NCBI RefSeq assembly: GCF_012927085.1
Contig: NZ_JABBFX010000001.1
Span: 2,108,001-2,172,000 of the forward strand
Source of the DNA: Ramlibacter agri
GTDB taxonomy: Bacteria > Pseudomonadota > Gammaproteobacteria > Burkholderiales > Burkholderiaceae_C
Length of the DNA: 64,000 nucleotides
Direction: 5' to 3'
Position 1 is the stretch's first letter, and every line of letters begins with the position of its first letter. This document shows, piece by piece, positions 8,460 to 16,880 of this stretch. The notes under the pieces are model-generated. The model was not told where the DNA came from. It searched no databases and saw nothing but the letters and a program-made list of their open reading frames with translations. The translations under genes were made by a program, and so were the position numbers.

Positions 8460-9215
8460 CTACTTCTCCGAGCAGCAACCGCTGCTGCTCTTGGCACCCG
8501 ACGCGTAGCGGTCGTGGTGCCGCACCCAGTCCATCGTGTTGGCCGCGTTCTGCTCGTCGCGGCCCTTGGGCACGAGGTCCAGCATCCGGTAGGTGCCCAT
8601 CATCACTTCCACGCCGCGGCCGTAGGTCGAATAAGTGTGGAACACGCGGCCCGCATCGTCCTGGTAGAACACGCTGATGCCGGGCATCTCCTCGGGCGCG
8701 AAGGGCTGCACGCGGTAGTTGTAGCGGACCTCGCCCTTGGCGCGCTCCTGCGGCGTGAACGAGACCCCGTAGTCCTGGTTGAAGTCGCTGCCATTCGAAG
8801 ACACCCACGGGAAGCGCCAGCCCATGCGCTGGCGGAAGCGCTCGATCTCCGCCAGAGGGGCGCGCGAGATCGCGACCAGGGTGACGTCGCGCTGCGCCAG
8901 ATGCACGTTCATGCCGTCCGTGTGGTCGGCCATGTACGAGCAGCTCTTGCAGCCTTCCTCCCAGCCCGGCCCCAGCATGAAGTGCTGCACCAGCAGCTGG
9001 CGGCGGCCGTCGAACAGCTCGGCCAACGTGCGGCGGCCTTGCGGCGTGTCGAAGGCGTAGTCCTTCTCCACGCGCTCCCAGGGCAGCGCGCGGCGCTCGC
9101 GCGCCACTTCGTCCTGCAGGTGCATCAGCTCTTTTTCGCGGGCCAGCAGCGTCTCGCGGGCGGCGAGCCAGCGGTCAGCGGAAACGACGGAATGGTTCTC
9201 TACGTTCGTGCTCAT
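8460..9215 (-). CDS. DUF899 family thioredoxin-like protein
   Basis: 251 residues from ATG 9215 with CAGGAGC upstream. Features typical of DUF899 are ARETLLAREKELMHLQDEVARERR at the start, LFDGRRQLLVQHFMLGP, the CKSCSYMAD segment near residue 90, and the YSTYGRG..MMGTYRMLDL segment. The C-terminus ends SSSGCCSEK. The fold is thioredoxin-like but lacks a canonical CxxC redox motif in the normal place. Its start codon overlaps the stop of the upstream beta-propeller gene as ATGA, so the two are translationally coupled. Biochemical role unknown. Confidence 0.88.
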   Translation of the reverse strand: MSTNVENHSVVSADRWLAARETLLAREKELMHLQDEVARERRALPWERVEKDYAFDTPQGRRTLAELFDGRRQLLVQHFMLGPGWEEGCKSCSYMADHTDGMNVHLAQRDVTLVAISRAPLAEIERFRQRMGWRFPWVSSNGSDFNQDYGVSFTPQERAKGEVRYNYRVQPFAPEEMPGISVFYQDDAGRVFHTYSTYGRGVEVMMGTYRMLDLVPKGRDEQNAANTMDWVRHHDRYASGAKSSSGCCSEK

Positions 9216-9886
9216 GACTTGCTCCTGGAAGTGGGACGGCGAATGGCGCGCAGCTTGCCGCTCTCGCCTCCGCCTGCGTAGAAGAGGCCGGCGCCGTCGG
9301 ACTCGAGCCCGCTGACGCCGGTGCCGGGCGGCATCTGCAGGCGCTCCAGCACGGTGCCGTCCTGCGGGTCGATGCGGCGAATCTCGCTCTCGTCGCCTTC
9401 CCAGGTGCCGTGCCACAGCTCGCCGTCGACCCAGGTGACGCCCGTGACGAAGCGGTTGGTCTCGATGGTGCGCAGGATCTTTCCCGTCTCGGGGTCGATC
9501 TGGTGGATCTTGCGGTCGCGATACTGTCCCACCCACAGGCTGCCCTCGGCCCAGGCGAGCCCGGAGTCCTTGCCCTGGCCTGGCGCCGGAATCGTCGCGA
9601 CCACTGCGCCGGTGGCGGCGTCGATCTTGGAGATGCGCGCTTCGGCGATCTGGTACAGGTACTTGCCGTCGAAGGCGGTGCCGGCGTCGCAGGCCTGCGC
9701 GATGCGGCGCCGGGTTTCCCCGCTGGCCGGGTCGATGGCCAGCAGCGCCTCGGGCGTGGCGGCCCAGACGTTGTGGCCGTCGTGCGTGACGCCGGCGATT
9801 TTGGCGGCGCCGGGGAAGGGGCCGTATTCGCGCACGATCTCCGCGGCGTGCGCGGGCGCGAGGCGGCTCTCCGTTGCAACTTTCAT
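9212..9886 (-). CDS. Streptogramin-lyase/SMP-30-like beta-propeller protein
   Basis: 224 residues from ATG 9886. Repeated blades of the form VWAATPEALLAIDPASGE, LYQIAEARISKIDAATG, LWVGQYRDRKIHQIDPETG and LWHGTWEGDESEIRRIDPQDG are seen; this layout is typical of six-bladed propellers such as Vgb and of PQQ-like repeats. No signal peptide. It lies between a winged-helix regulator gene (49 bp upstream) and DUF899 (4-base overlap) on the same strand, so the three probably form one unit. Function unknown. The Vgb name is by fold only; nothing here shows antibiotic lyase activity. Confidence 0.8.
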   Translation of the reverse strand: MKVATESRLAPAHAAEIVREYGPFPGAAKIAGVTHDGHNVWAATPEALLAIDPASGETRRRIAQACDAGTAFDGKYLYQIAEARISKIDAATGAVVATIPAPGQGKDSGLAWAEGSLWVGQYRDRKIHQIDPETGKILRTIETNRFVTGVTWVDGELWHGTWEGDESEIRRIDPQDGTVLERLQMPPGTGVSGLESDGAGLFYAGGGESGKLRAIRRPTSRSKS

Positions 9887-9935
9887 GGCGAGGGTCCTTT
9901 GCAAGGCGCGTGGAAGCGGCGCCGTGGAACGAACT

Positions 9936-11156
9936 CTAGCCAGCCGGCAGGGCAGCGGGGAGTAACAAGTTCGTCGCGAATCCGGCCAGCGGCGCAGCCA
10001 GCCAGCGGCGTGCCCGGGCCTGGCCCAGCGAGCGCACCCGGCCCGCTTCCTCCAGCTCCGCCAGCGCGCGCTGCACGGTGCGCTGGCTGGTGCCCAGCGC
10101 CAGGGCGAGGCCGGAGGTGGACCAGGCCGCCCCATCGGCCAGCAGCGCCAACAGCGAGGCCTGCTCGCCGGCGATGGGCGGCGCGACCACCACCACTTCG
10201 CGGGCCTCGTGCGGCCGCAGCACGAAGCCGCGCGCCGTCGCCTCGATGTCGGCGAGGTCCGCGAGCAAGGTGCGCAGGCGGCCGATCTCCACCCGCAGGC
10301 GGGCGCGATGCGTCTCGTCGGGGCGCTTGGTGCGGAAGGCGTCGGCGATCAGCACGTTGCGGTCGGCGTCGCCCGGCCACGATTCGGCGAGCACGCGCGC
10401 CAGCGCGAACAGCACCGGGCGGCGCGCCAGCGGCTTCCACGCGGCGCCTGCGCGCACGCCGTGGCGGCAGCCGTCGATGACCAGCGCGCCGGAAGCCTGC
10501 AGCGCCGCCACTTCCTCCAGCCGCAGCAGGTGCACCTTGCCGCCCGCGAGGCGGCTGGCGGCGGGCCGCAGCAGCACGGCCTGGGCTTCTTCCACTTCGG
10601 CCAGCAGCGCCGGCACGCCGGCTTGCGTGGCTGCGGACTGCGCCTGCTGCAAGGCGGCCTGCGCATCGACTATGCGCAGCGAGCGCATCGCCAGTTCGGC
10701 CCGGGCCAGCCCGGCGACGGCGGCCAGCGCCGGCGGCAAGCCACGTGCATCGACCTGCTCCAGCGCGGATGCCGCGTCGGCCAGGCGGCCCAGCAGCAGC
10801 AGGCGCCGCGCGGCGATCAGGCGCGCTTGCAGCGCATTGGCAGGGTCCGCATGCGCCTCGAGCGTGGCGGCCGCCGCGGCCAGCGTGCGCGGCGAGCCGC
10901 CCAGGTCGCGCATGGCCAGCGCCACCTCGGCTTCGGCGACGACGCAGCGGGCGCGGGCCCGCTCCTCGTGCGTGCCGAAGCCGCGGGCGGCCCGGCGCAG
11001 CAGTTCGCGCGCGCGGCCGTGCTCGCCCAGCTGCGCCATCGCGATGCCGCGCAGCGCCAGCGCCGGCGGGTCGTCGCGCAGGGCCACGCGCTTGAGCGCG
11101 CCCAGCGCGTCGCCGGCGGCGAGCGCGCGTGCGGAGGCGGCGATCAGCGAATCCAT
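9936..11156 (-). CDS. TPR-like / winged-helix transcriptional regulator
   Basis: 406 residues. The first ~200 residues are Ala/Leu-rich helical repeats resembling TPR/MalT-type solenoids. A middle region contains YHL-type helices with RLRVEIGRLRTLL and FVLRPHE, the pattern of an OmpR/SARP-like DNA-binding domain in which the C-terminal wing follows. A further winged helix (SGLALALGTSQRTVQRALAEL, about 345-365) lies near the C-terminus. It is probably the transcriptional regulator of the downstream beta-propeller/DUF899 pair, which it precedes by 49 bp. Inducer unknown. Very high Ala/Arg content is typical of the window and not a sign of transfer. Confidence 0.72.
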   Translation of the reverse strand: MDSLIAASARALAAGDALGALKRVALRDDPPALALRGIAMAQLGEHGRARELLRRAARGFGTHEERARARCVVAEAEVALAMRDLGGSPRTLAAAAATLEAHADPANALQARLIAARRLLLLGRLADAASALEQVDARGLPPALAAVAGLARAELAMRSLRIVDAQAALQQAQSAATQAGVPALLAEVEEAQAVLLRPAASRLAGGKVHLLRLEEVAALQASGALVIDGCRHGVRAGAAWKPLARRPVLFALARVLAESWPGDADRNVLIADAFRTKRPDETHRARLRVEIGRLRTLLADLADIEATARGFVLRPHEAREVVVVAPPIAGEQASLLALLADGAAWSTSGLALALGTSQRTVQRALAELEEAGRVRSLGQARARRWLAAPLAGFATNLLLPAALPAG

Positions 11157-11192
11157 GGCGCAAGCCTACCCGACCGCGCGGGGAAGGCGAGA

Positions 11193-11585
11193 ATGCCTCT
11201 CGTGAGACTCGAGCCTTATGTCCTGGTCGAAGGCGTCCCGTTCAGCGCGTCCCGCGCGGACATCCTGCATGCGCGCGGCGAGCCCTGGCGCGCGCAGCGC
11301 AACGACGTGGGATTGAACGAGCTGGATTACGGAACCGTGGTCTACCGCTTCCAGGACGGCGGCCGGCTGGAGGAGGTCACCATGCAGGCCGAGGTGCTGC
11401 GCCTGGGCAACGTGGCCGTGCCCTTCGAGATGCTGGCCGGCTTCATCCGCGGCCAGGACCCGGAGGCCTTCGAGCGCGCCGGCTTCCTGGTGAGCCCGGC
11501 GCTCGGCCTCGCCTTCGACCCGCGCGAGCCGTACTGGGTGACGGCGCTCGCGCGGCATTGCCTGCCGGAGTGGGAGGCGCTCTGA
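11193..11585 (+). CDS. Conserved hypothetical protein
   Basis: 130 residues from ATG 11193 (GGAAGG about eight bases upstream). Soluble and acidic, with no signal or membrane segment. It opens with LEPYVLVEGVPFSASRADIL, and the sequence NDVGLNELDYGTVVYRF suggests a small alpha/beta domain. I do not recognise the family. It is divergent from the regulator at 11156 and convergent with the lactonase gene, where only one base separates the two stops. The reading frame has strong third-position GC bias and a clear start, so it is likely a real gene. Confidence 0.7.
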   Translation: MPLVRLEPYVLVEGVPFSASRADILHARGEPWRAQRNDVGLNELDYGTVVYRFQDGGRLEEVTMQAEVLRLGNVAVPFEMLAGFIRGQDPEAFERAGFLVSPALGLAFDPREPYWVTALARHCLPEWEAL

Positions 11586-11586
11586 A

Positions 11587-12393
11587 CTAGTGCGCCGCCG
11601 TGGGGAAAGCCGGCAGCTTGCCGATATCCCGCGGGTCGTGCTGGATGATCACCGTGGCCTTCAGGTTCTGCGCGATCTGCTTCAGCCGCTCCAGCGAGGC
11701 CAGCGTCTCGGCGCGGTCGTAGTTGAAGCCGGGCACGCCGTTGTTGTCCCAGTTCTCGTGGAAGTGCGCGGCGTCGCCGCTCAGGAGCACGTTGCCCTTT
11801 TCCTTCAGGCGCACCAGCAGCGCCTGGTGGCCCGGCGTGTGCCCCGGCGTGCGCAAGATGACGACGGTGCCGTCGCCCCACACGTCCTTGTCGGCGGCCT
11901 GTGGTTCGACCTTGCCGCCGCCGCTGATCCAGTGCTTGAAGCCGGCGACGTTGGCGCTCGGCTGCGGCGTGGGCGCCGTGATGCCGGCCCATTCGCGGTC
12001 GCCGATCAGCAGCGTGGCGCCGGGCACGGTATCGAGCTGGCCCGTGTGGTCCGCGTGGTAGTGGCTGATGCCGACGAATTTCACCTGCTCGGGCCGGATG
12101 CCCAACTGCGCGAGCTGTTCGCCGAGCGTGACCTTGGGCGCGCTCGGGTTCGAGCCGGGCGCATAGCCGGTGTCCCACACCATGTAGTCGTCGCCGTGCT
12201 TGACGACGTAGCAGCTGAAGGTGAAGGGCATGCGCGGCTCGCTGTACGCGAAGGTGTCGCTGAAGCGGCGCTGGTCGTTGAAGCCGTTGCCGCAGTCCAG
12301 CCGCGTGAGCGTCACTTCGGGCGCCGGCTGGGCCGACGCGATGAGGCTGCCGAACGCACTGGCGATCGCCAGGGCCTGAAGGATCCGTCGCAT
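11587..12393 (-). CDS. Secreted metallo-beta-lactamase-fold hydrolase, N-acyl-homoserine-lactonase-like
   Basis: 268 residues. Signal peptide about 1-21 (cleaved after ASA). The metal site is complete: HYHADH at about 112-117, the TPGHTPGH His, LSGDAAHF Asp and the late IIQHD His. This is the zinc-ligand order of AHL lactonases (AiiA/AttM group) and related MBL hydrolases. The YCVVKHG-type start of the core (FSCYVVKHGDDYMVWDTGY) fits the same group. Inference: a periplasmic lactonase or other ester/lactone hydrolase that could quench quorum signals. Substrate cannot be read from sequence. The next gene (12468) is 74 bp upstream on the same strand. Confidence 0.85.
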   Translation of the reverse strand: MRRILQALAIASAFGSLIASAQPAPEVTLTRLDCGNGFNDQRRFSDTFAYSEPRMPFTFSCYVVKHGDDYMVWDTGYAPGSNPSAPKVTLGEQLAQLGIRPEQVKFVGISHYHADHTGQLDTVPGATLLIGDREWAGITAPTPQPSANVAGFKHWISGGGKVEPQAADKDVWGDGTVVILRTPGHTPGHQALLVRLKEKGNVLLSGDAAHFHENWDNNGVPGFNYDRAETLASLERLKQIAQNLKATVIIQHDPRDIGKLPAFPTAAH

Positions 12394-12467
12394 GGGAATC
12401 TCCTCTTGGTGTGGTTGAAGCGAACCACGCGCGAGTGTGCCCCAGGACAGGGGCGCCCCGCACTCCC

Positions 12468-13019
12468 TTAATCCTCGGAGATCTCCACGTTTTCCAGGAC
12501 GTGCTGGCAGGCCGGCTCGAGGTCGGCGAGCGCCGGCTTCGCCGCCGCGGTGCCCCCGCAGCTGACCAGGAGCCGGCTGTCCTTCAGGCAGACGATGACG
12601 CTGCGCACGGCCAGGAACGCGGGCGCGGCGTCGCGTTCGTAGTGGACCTCGTAGCCGGGCCGGCCCGCGACCTGGCGGGCGAAGACATCGGTGATGCGCG
12701 TGTCCGCTTCTTCCTCCGGCAGCTGGCGCAGCAGCTCCGGCGCGCGGGCGGGGGCGCAGGCCGCATCCGCGCCGGCCCGCAGGCGCCGGCGGGCAATCTG
12801 CAGGATGCCGGTGGCCTGGCCCTGCGGGCCGCGGAATTCGGCCAGCGCCAAGTCATCTTCCGGTTCCACCTTGTGCCAGGAAGCGGGCAGCGGAAGGCGA
12901 ACCGAGACGCCTTCGGAGCCGCGCAGCCCGCGGCTGTCGAACAGCTTGACGTCCTGGGCCGCCGCTGCGATGCAGGCGGAGGCCAGGAGCAGGGCGGCGC
13001 AGGGAAAGCGGCACGGCAT
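12468..13019 (-). CDS. Secreted hypothetical protein
   Basis: 183 residues with a signal peptide of about 1-21 (cleaved after AAA). The mature part starts QDVKLFDSRG and contains VSVRLPLPASWHKVEPEDDLALAEF, a beta-rich segment. Four Cys residues could form two disulfides. I do not recognise a family. It precedes the lactonase-like gene by 74 bp on the same strand and is divergent from the Bug gene at 13055 with only 35 bp between starts, so the promoters must overlap. Confidence 0.7.
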   Translation of the reverse strand: MPCRFPCAALLLASACIAAAAQDVKLFDSRGLRGSEGVSVRLPLPASWHKVEPEDDLALAEFRGPQGQATGILQIARRRLRAGADAACAPARAPELLRQLPEEEADTRITDVFARQVAGRPGYEVHYERDAAPAFLAVRSVIVCLKDSRLLVSCGGTAAAKPALADLEPACQHVLENVEISED

Positions 13020-13054
13020 GGGGCAATGCTAGCGCCTGGCGGACAATCCGCTCC

Positions 13055-14077
13055 ATGGATACCGACCTGCAAGTTCTCCGCCGCCGCCTCCTGCGCGGCC
13101 TCGTTCCCGCCCTGGCCTTCGGCCTGGGCCTCGCCAGCGGCCCGGCCGCGCACGCCCAGGCCCAGGCCCAGGCCGACTGGCCCAACCACCCCATCACCCT
13201 CATCGTGCCTTTCAGCGCCGGCGGCAGCCTGGACGGCACCACCCGCCTGCTGGCCCAGAAACTCGGCGAGCGCTTGAAGCAGCAAGTGATCGTCGAAAAC
13301 GTCTCCGGCGGCGGCGGCGAGGTGGGCTTCATCAAGACCATCCAGGCACGGCCCGACGGCTACACCTTCCTGGTGGCCGGCGATTCGCCGCTGAACCCGG
13401 CGGCGCCGCAGGGCGGGCCCTACTACCGCCACGACGTGTTCAAGGAACTGCAGCCGGTGGTGCTGGTGAACACCGCGCCGATGGTGCTGGTGGCGCATCC
13501 CTCGCTGCCCGCCAACAACCTCGGCGAGCTGGTGGCGCTGGCGCGCAAGCAGCCCGGCAAGCTGACCTATGCCACTTCCGGCATCGGCACGCTGCCGCAC
13601 CTGGCCACCGAGATGCTGAAGCAGCAGGCCCAGATCCACATGGTGCATATCCCCTACCGCGGCGGCTCGCAGATCGCCACCGACGTGGCGGGCCACCAGG
13701 TCGACCTGGCGATGCTCATTGCAGCATCCGCGGCGCCTTTCGTGCAGTCGAAGTCGCTGAAGCCGATCGCGGTGACGGGCGCGCATCGCCTGCCGCTGAT
13801 GCCCGACGTGCCGGCGGCCGCCGAGACGCCCGGCTTCAAGGGCTTCGAGGTGGTGAGCTGGGCCGGCATCTATGCGCCGGCGAAGACGCCGCCGGCCATC
13901 GCCGACCGGCTGGCGCGTGAAGTCGATGCGGTGATGAAGACCGCCGACGTGCGCGACAAGCTGGCGCTGCAGGGCGCTGTCGCCGGCGGCGGCACGCCGG
14001 CCGCTTTCAGCGCTTTCGTGCAGCAGGACCGCGCGCGCATCAACAAGGTGCTGCAGGGGATTTCGCTGAAGGAGTGA
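13055..14077 (+). CDS. Bug/TctC-family solute-binding protein (orphan)
   Basis: 340 residues; signal peptide with Arg-rich start (RRRLLRG), cleaved after AHA near residue 34. Periplasmic receptor of the Bug family, which binds carboxylates, nicotinate and other small acids. Characteristic features are WPNHPITLIVPFSAGGSLDGTTRLLA, the VSGGGGEVGF loop, ARPDGYT, HIPYRGGSQ and VTGAHRLP. The loop where most members have NRPGAGG reads VSGGGG. No TctA/TctB membrane subunits are adjacent, as is common for Bug genes. No enzyme is coupled to this copy. A GC-rich imperfect hairpin follows its stop. Confidence 0.92.
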   Translation: MDTDLQVLRRRLLRGLVPALAFGLGLASGPAAHAQAQAQADWPNHPITLIVPFSAGGSLDGTTRLLAQKLGERLKQQVIVENVSGGGGEVGFIKTIQARPDGYTFLVAGDSPLNPAAPQGGPYYRHDVFKELQPVVLVNTAPMVLVAHPSLPANNLGELVALARKQPGKLTYATSGIGTLPHLATEMLKQQAQIHMVHIPYRGGSQIATDVAGHQVDLAMLIAASAAPFVQSKSLKPIAVTGAHRLPLMPDVPAAAETPGFKGFEVVSWAGIYAPAKTPPAIADRLAREVDAVMKTADVRDKLALQGAVAGGGTPAAFSAFVQQDRARINKVLQGISLKE

Positions 14078-14084
14078 CGCGGGG

Positions 14085-14133
14085 GGCCGGCAGGCTGGGT
14101 TGCGCGCAGCGAACCCCAGCAGCTGGGTCGGCC
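14085..14133. repeat. Imperfect GC-rich hairpin after Bug gene
   Basis: Just past the stop at 14077, GGCCGG...GCTGGGTT pairs with AACCCCAGC...CGGCC around a short loop (inner arms 14094-14101 and 14112-14120). No T-run follows, so it is either a weak intrinsic terminator or a REP-like element. The remaining 90 bases to the next gene show nothing clear. Confidence 0.35.
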
Positions 14134-14224
14134 TCCAGTCAGCCGATGTAGGCCGGTCCATGGACTGCTCTCGCGCTTCGCTCCTACCCGGAACGGCTGG
14201 TTACACCGAAAACATCCAGCCACC

Positions 14225-15865
14225 GTGAACAAACTTATCCGCTCCCTCGTCGTCCTGGCCTGGCTGCTGTGCCTCGCCGGGGCTCCCGCGCAAGCCCAGA
14301 CCGCGGCGCCACCGAAGGTGCTGGTGCTCTACGACACGCCCTCCGGCACGGCGTACGACAAGATCGGGTTCGCCTACGCGATCATGTTGCGCAACCTGCT
14401 GGGCCACTTCGACGCCCAGGTGTCGATGACGCCGGTCCAGCAGTACCAGGCCGGCGCCATCAACGGCTACGACGCCACCTTCTACCTCGGCTCGGCTTAC
14501 GACTTCCAGCTGCCCGCGGCCTTCCTGGCGGACGCTTCGAGCACGGCGAAGACGCTGGTCTGGTTCAAGTACAACATCTGGCAGCTGGCCTGGAACGGCT
14601 CGTACAACTTCAATGCCACGCGCGGCTTCTCGTTCAACGGCTTGCGCGGCATGAACGCGCTGCCCAGCGCCAGCAACCCCAGCCCGGGCTTCTTCGACAC
14701 CATCCAGTACAAGAACAAATCGTTCGTGAAGTACTACGCCTGGGACAGCGCGCACGGCGTCATCGACGCGGACCCGGACGTCGGCATCACCGGCATCGTC
14801 GACGGCACCAAGGCCACGACGGTCGTGAGCATGGCCGACCCCAAGACCGGCGAGACCGCGCCCTATGTCGTGCGCTCCGGCAAGTTCTGGTACGTGGCCG
14901 ACATGCCCCTGAGCTTCGTCGGCCCGCGCGACCGCTACCTGGTGCTGGCCGACCTGCTGCACGACATGCTGGGCATCCAGCACGCCGAGAGCCACAAGGC
15001 GATGGTGCGGCTGGAGGACGTGAGCGCGTGGACCACCGTGTCCTCGATGAAGACGCTGACGGATTACCTGTCCGGCCAGAAGATCCCGTTCTCGATCGCC
15101 ACCATTCCCTATTTCACCGACGCACTGGGCATCTACAACAACGGCGTGACGCTGAACATCCCGCTGTCGCAGGCGACCAACCTGAAGAAGGAGCTCAATT
15201 ACGCGCTGCCGCGCGGCGGCGAGGTCGTGATGCACGGCTACACGCACCAGTACGACCACACGCGCAACCCGAACACCGGCATCAGCGGCGACGACTACGA
15301 GATGTGGAACATCGTCACCGATTCACCGGTGGCCGAGGATTCCTTCGCCTGGGCGCAGGGGCGGATGCAGGCGGGGCTGGCCCAGCTGCACGACAACGGC
15401 TATGCGCCGGTGGCCTGGGAGATGCCGCACTACCAGGGCTCGGCCAACGCGAACAGGGCGGCGGCGCAGACGTTCGCCACCACGTACCAGCGGGTCGTCT
15501 ACTACACGGCGGACCAGCCGAACTTCAACGCGGCGGTCGCGCGCGACCTGGAAGTGGGGCAGTTCTATCCGTACACGATAGGCCAGGACTACTACGGCCA
15601 GCGCATCATCCCGGAGAACCTGGGCAACTTCGAATACGACCTGTCCGCCATCGACCCGACGTCCAACATCGTGTACACGTGGCAGGACATCCTGACCAAC
15701 GCCCAATACGCGATGACCGTGCGGGACGGCTACGGCTCGTTCTTCTTCCACCCCTTCCTGCTGGAGCCGGAATACAAGCTGCCCGCGCTGGCGGACCTGA
15801 AGAGCCTGGTGAATGCGATGACGGCGATGGGCTATACCTGGGTTTCGCCGAGCATGGTGCATTGA
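14225..15865 (+). CDS. DUF2334 polysaccharide-deacetylase-like secreted protein
   Basis: 546 residues; signal peptide about 1-25 (AQA). The first ~260 residues contain PKVLVLYDTPSGTAYDKIG and a VLADLLHDMLG helix, a Rossmann-like front domain. The rest matches DUF2334, a NodB-fold relative. The catalytic-type Asp is in MVRLEDVSAWT, the metal-binding His pair in VVMHGYTHQYDHT, and a late FFFHPFLLEPE His. Family members are secreted or periplasmic and act on cell-surface polysaccharide, by analogy with deacetylases. Activity itself is inference. No neighbouring polysaccharide genes are visible. Confidence 0.85.
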   Translation: MNKLIRSLVVLAWLLCLAGAPAQAQTAAPPKVLVLYDTPSGTAYDKIGFAYAIMLRNLLGHFDAQVSMTPVQQYQAGAINGYDATFYLGSAYDFQLPAAFLADASSTAKTLVWFKYNIWQLAWNGSYNFNATRGFSFNGLRGMNALPSASNPSPGFFDTIQYKNKSFVKYYAWDSAHGVIDADPDVGITGIVDGTKATTVVSMADPKTGETAPYVVRSGKFWYVADMPLSFVGPRDRYLVLADLLHDMLGIQHAESHKAMVRLEDVSAWTTVSSMKTLTDYLSGQKIPFSIATIPYFTDALGIYNNGVTLNIPLSQATNLKKELNYALPRGGEVVMHGYTHQYDHTRNPNTGISGDDYEMWNIVTDSPVAEDSFAWAQGRMQAGLAQLHDNGYAPVAWEMPHYQGSANANRAAAQTFATTYQRVVYYTADQPNFNAAVARDLEVGQFYPYTIGQDYYGQRIIPENLGNFEYDLSAIDPTSNIVYTWQDILTNAQYAMTVRDGYGSFFFHPFLLEPEYKLPALADLKSLVNAMTAMGYTWVSPSMVH

Positions 15866-15911
15866 GCGGCCGACGCGCCCTACGACGACTACGAGTTCGT
15901 CCCGGGTCGCG

Positions 15912-16880
15912 TCAAGCGGCCCCGACCAGGCTGCAGAACCGCGCCAGGTCGACGTTGCCGCCGCTCACCAGCACGCCGATGCGCTTGCCACGCAACTGCT
16001 CCTTCATCTGCCGCGCCGCCGCGAAGCCCAGGCAACCCGTGGGTTCCACCACCACTTTCATGCGCGTGGCCATGAAAGCCATGCAGGCGGCCAGCTCCGC
16101 GTCGCTGGCCGTGAGGATGTCGTTGACGTCGCGCTTGATGATGGGGAAGGTGATGTCGCCCAGGTGCTGCGTCTGCGCGCCGTCGGCAATGGTCTGCGGC
16201 GTGGCTATGTGGACGATCTCGCCCTTGCGGAAGGACTGCTGGCCGTCGTTGCCCGCCTCGGGCTCCACGCCATACAGCTGGCATTGCGGCGCCAGCGCGC
16301 GCGTGGCCAGCGCGCTGCCGGAAAGCAGGCCGCCGCCGCCCAGCGGCACGAAGAAGGCATCCAGCGGCCCGACCTCCTCGAACAGTTCCTTGGCCGCCGT
16401 GCCTTGTCCGGCCAGCACGTCCGGGTGGTCGTAGGGCGGCACCAGCGTGAAGCCATGCCTGGCGGACAGATCGCGGCCGATCTGCTCGCGGTCTTCCTTG
16501 TAGCGGTCGTACAGCACTACGTTGCCGCCATAGCCGCGCGTGGCGGCCAGCTTGGCGGCCGGCGCGTCCTGCGGCATGACGATGGTGGCGGGAATGTCCA
16601 GCAGCTTCGCCGACAGCGCGATCGCCTGCGCGTGGTTGCCCGAGGAGAACGCGACCACGCCGGCCTTGCGCTGTTCCGGGGTGAATCTGGACAGGGCGTT
16701 GAAGGCGCCGCGGAACTTGAAGGCGCCCATGCGCTGCAGGTTCTCGCACTTGAAGAAGACCTGGGCGCCGAACTCCTCGTCGACCGTGCGCGAGGTGAGC
16801 ACGGGTGTCTGGTGGGCGTGGCCCTGCAGGCGGCCGGCGGCCGCGACGACGTCGTCGTAGGTGGGAAGGGTGGCGGTCAT
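15912..16880 (-). CDS. PLP-dependent serine/threonine dehydratase family, likely threo-3-hydroxyaspartate ammonia-lyase
   Basis: 322 residues, fold-type II PLP enzyme. The PLP lysine lies in AFKFRGAFNAL (about residue 53). Other expected sites are SSGNHAQAIAL, the phosphate-binding loop LGGGGLLSG and the C-terminal SGGNVDLARF. There is no ACT regulatory domain, as in catabolic dehydratases, racemases and threo-3-hydroxyaspartate ammonia-lyases (EC 4.3.1.16 group). Its overall sequence is closest by memory to the last group; serine racemase or threonine dehydratase are alternatives. Its ATG overlaps the stop of the LysR gene by four bases, so regulator and enzyme are co-translated. Confidence 0.82.
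   Translation of the reverse strand: MTATLPTYDDVVAAAGRLQGHAHQTPVLTSRTVDEEFGAQVFFKCENLQRMGAFKFRGAFNALSRFTPEQRKAGVVAFSSGNHAQAIALSAKLLDIPATIVMPQDAPAAKLAATRGYGGNVVLYDRYKEDREQIGRDLSARHGFTLVPPYDHPDVLAGQGTAAKELFEEVGPLDAFFVPLGGGGLLSGSALATRALAPQCQLYGVEPEAGNDGQQSFRKGEIVHIATPQTIADGAQTQHLGDITFPIIKRDVNDILTASDAELAACMAFMATRMKVVVEPTGCLGFAAARQMKEQLRGKRIGVLVSGGNVDLARFCSLVGAA

Noticed and set aside
9212..9886. Streptogramin B lyase (antibiotic resistance)
   Set aside because: Only the propeller fold is shared. The catalytic residues of Vgb cannot be recognised and the context is not a resistance locus.
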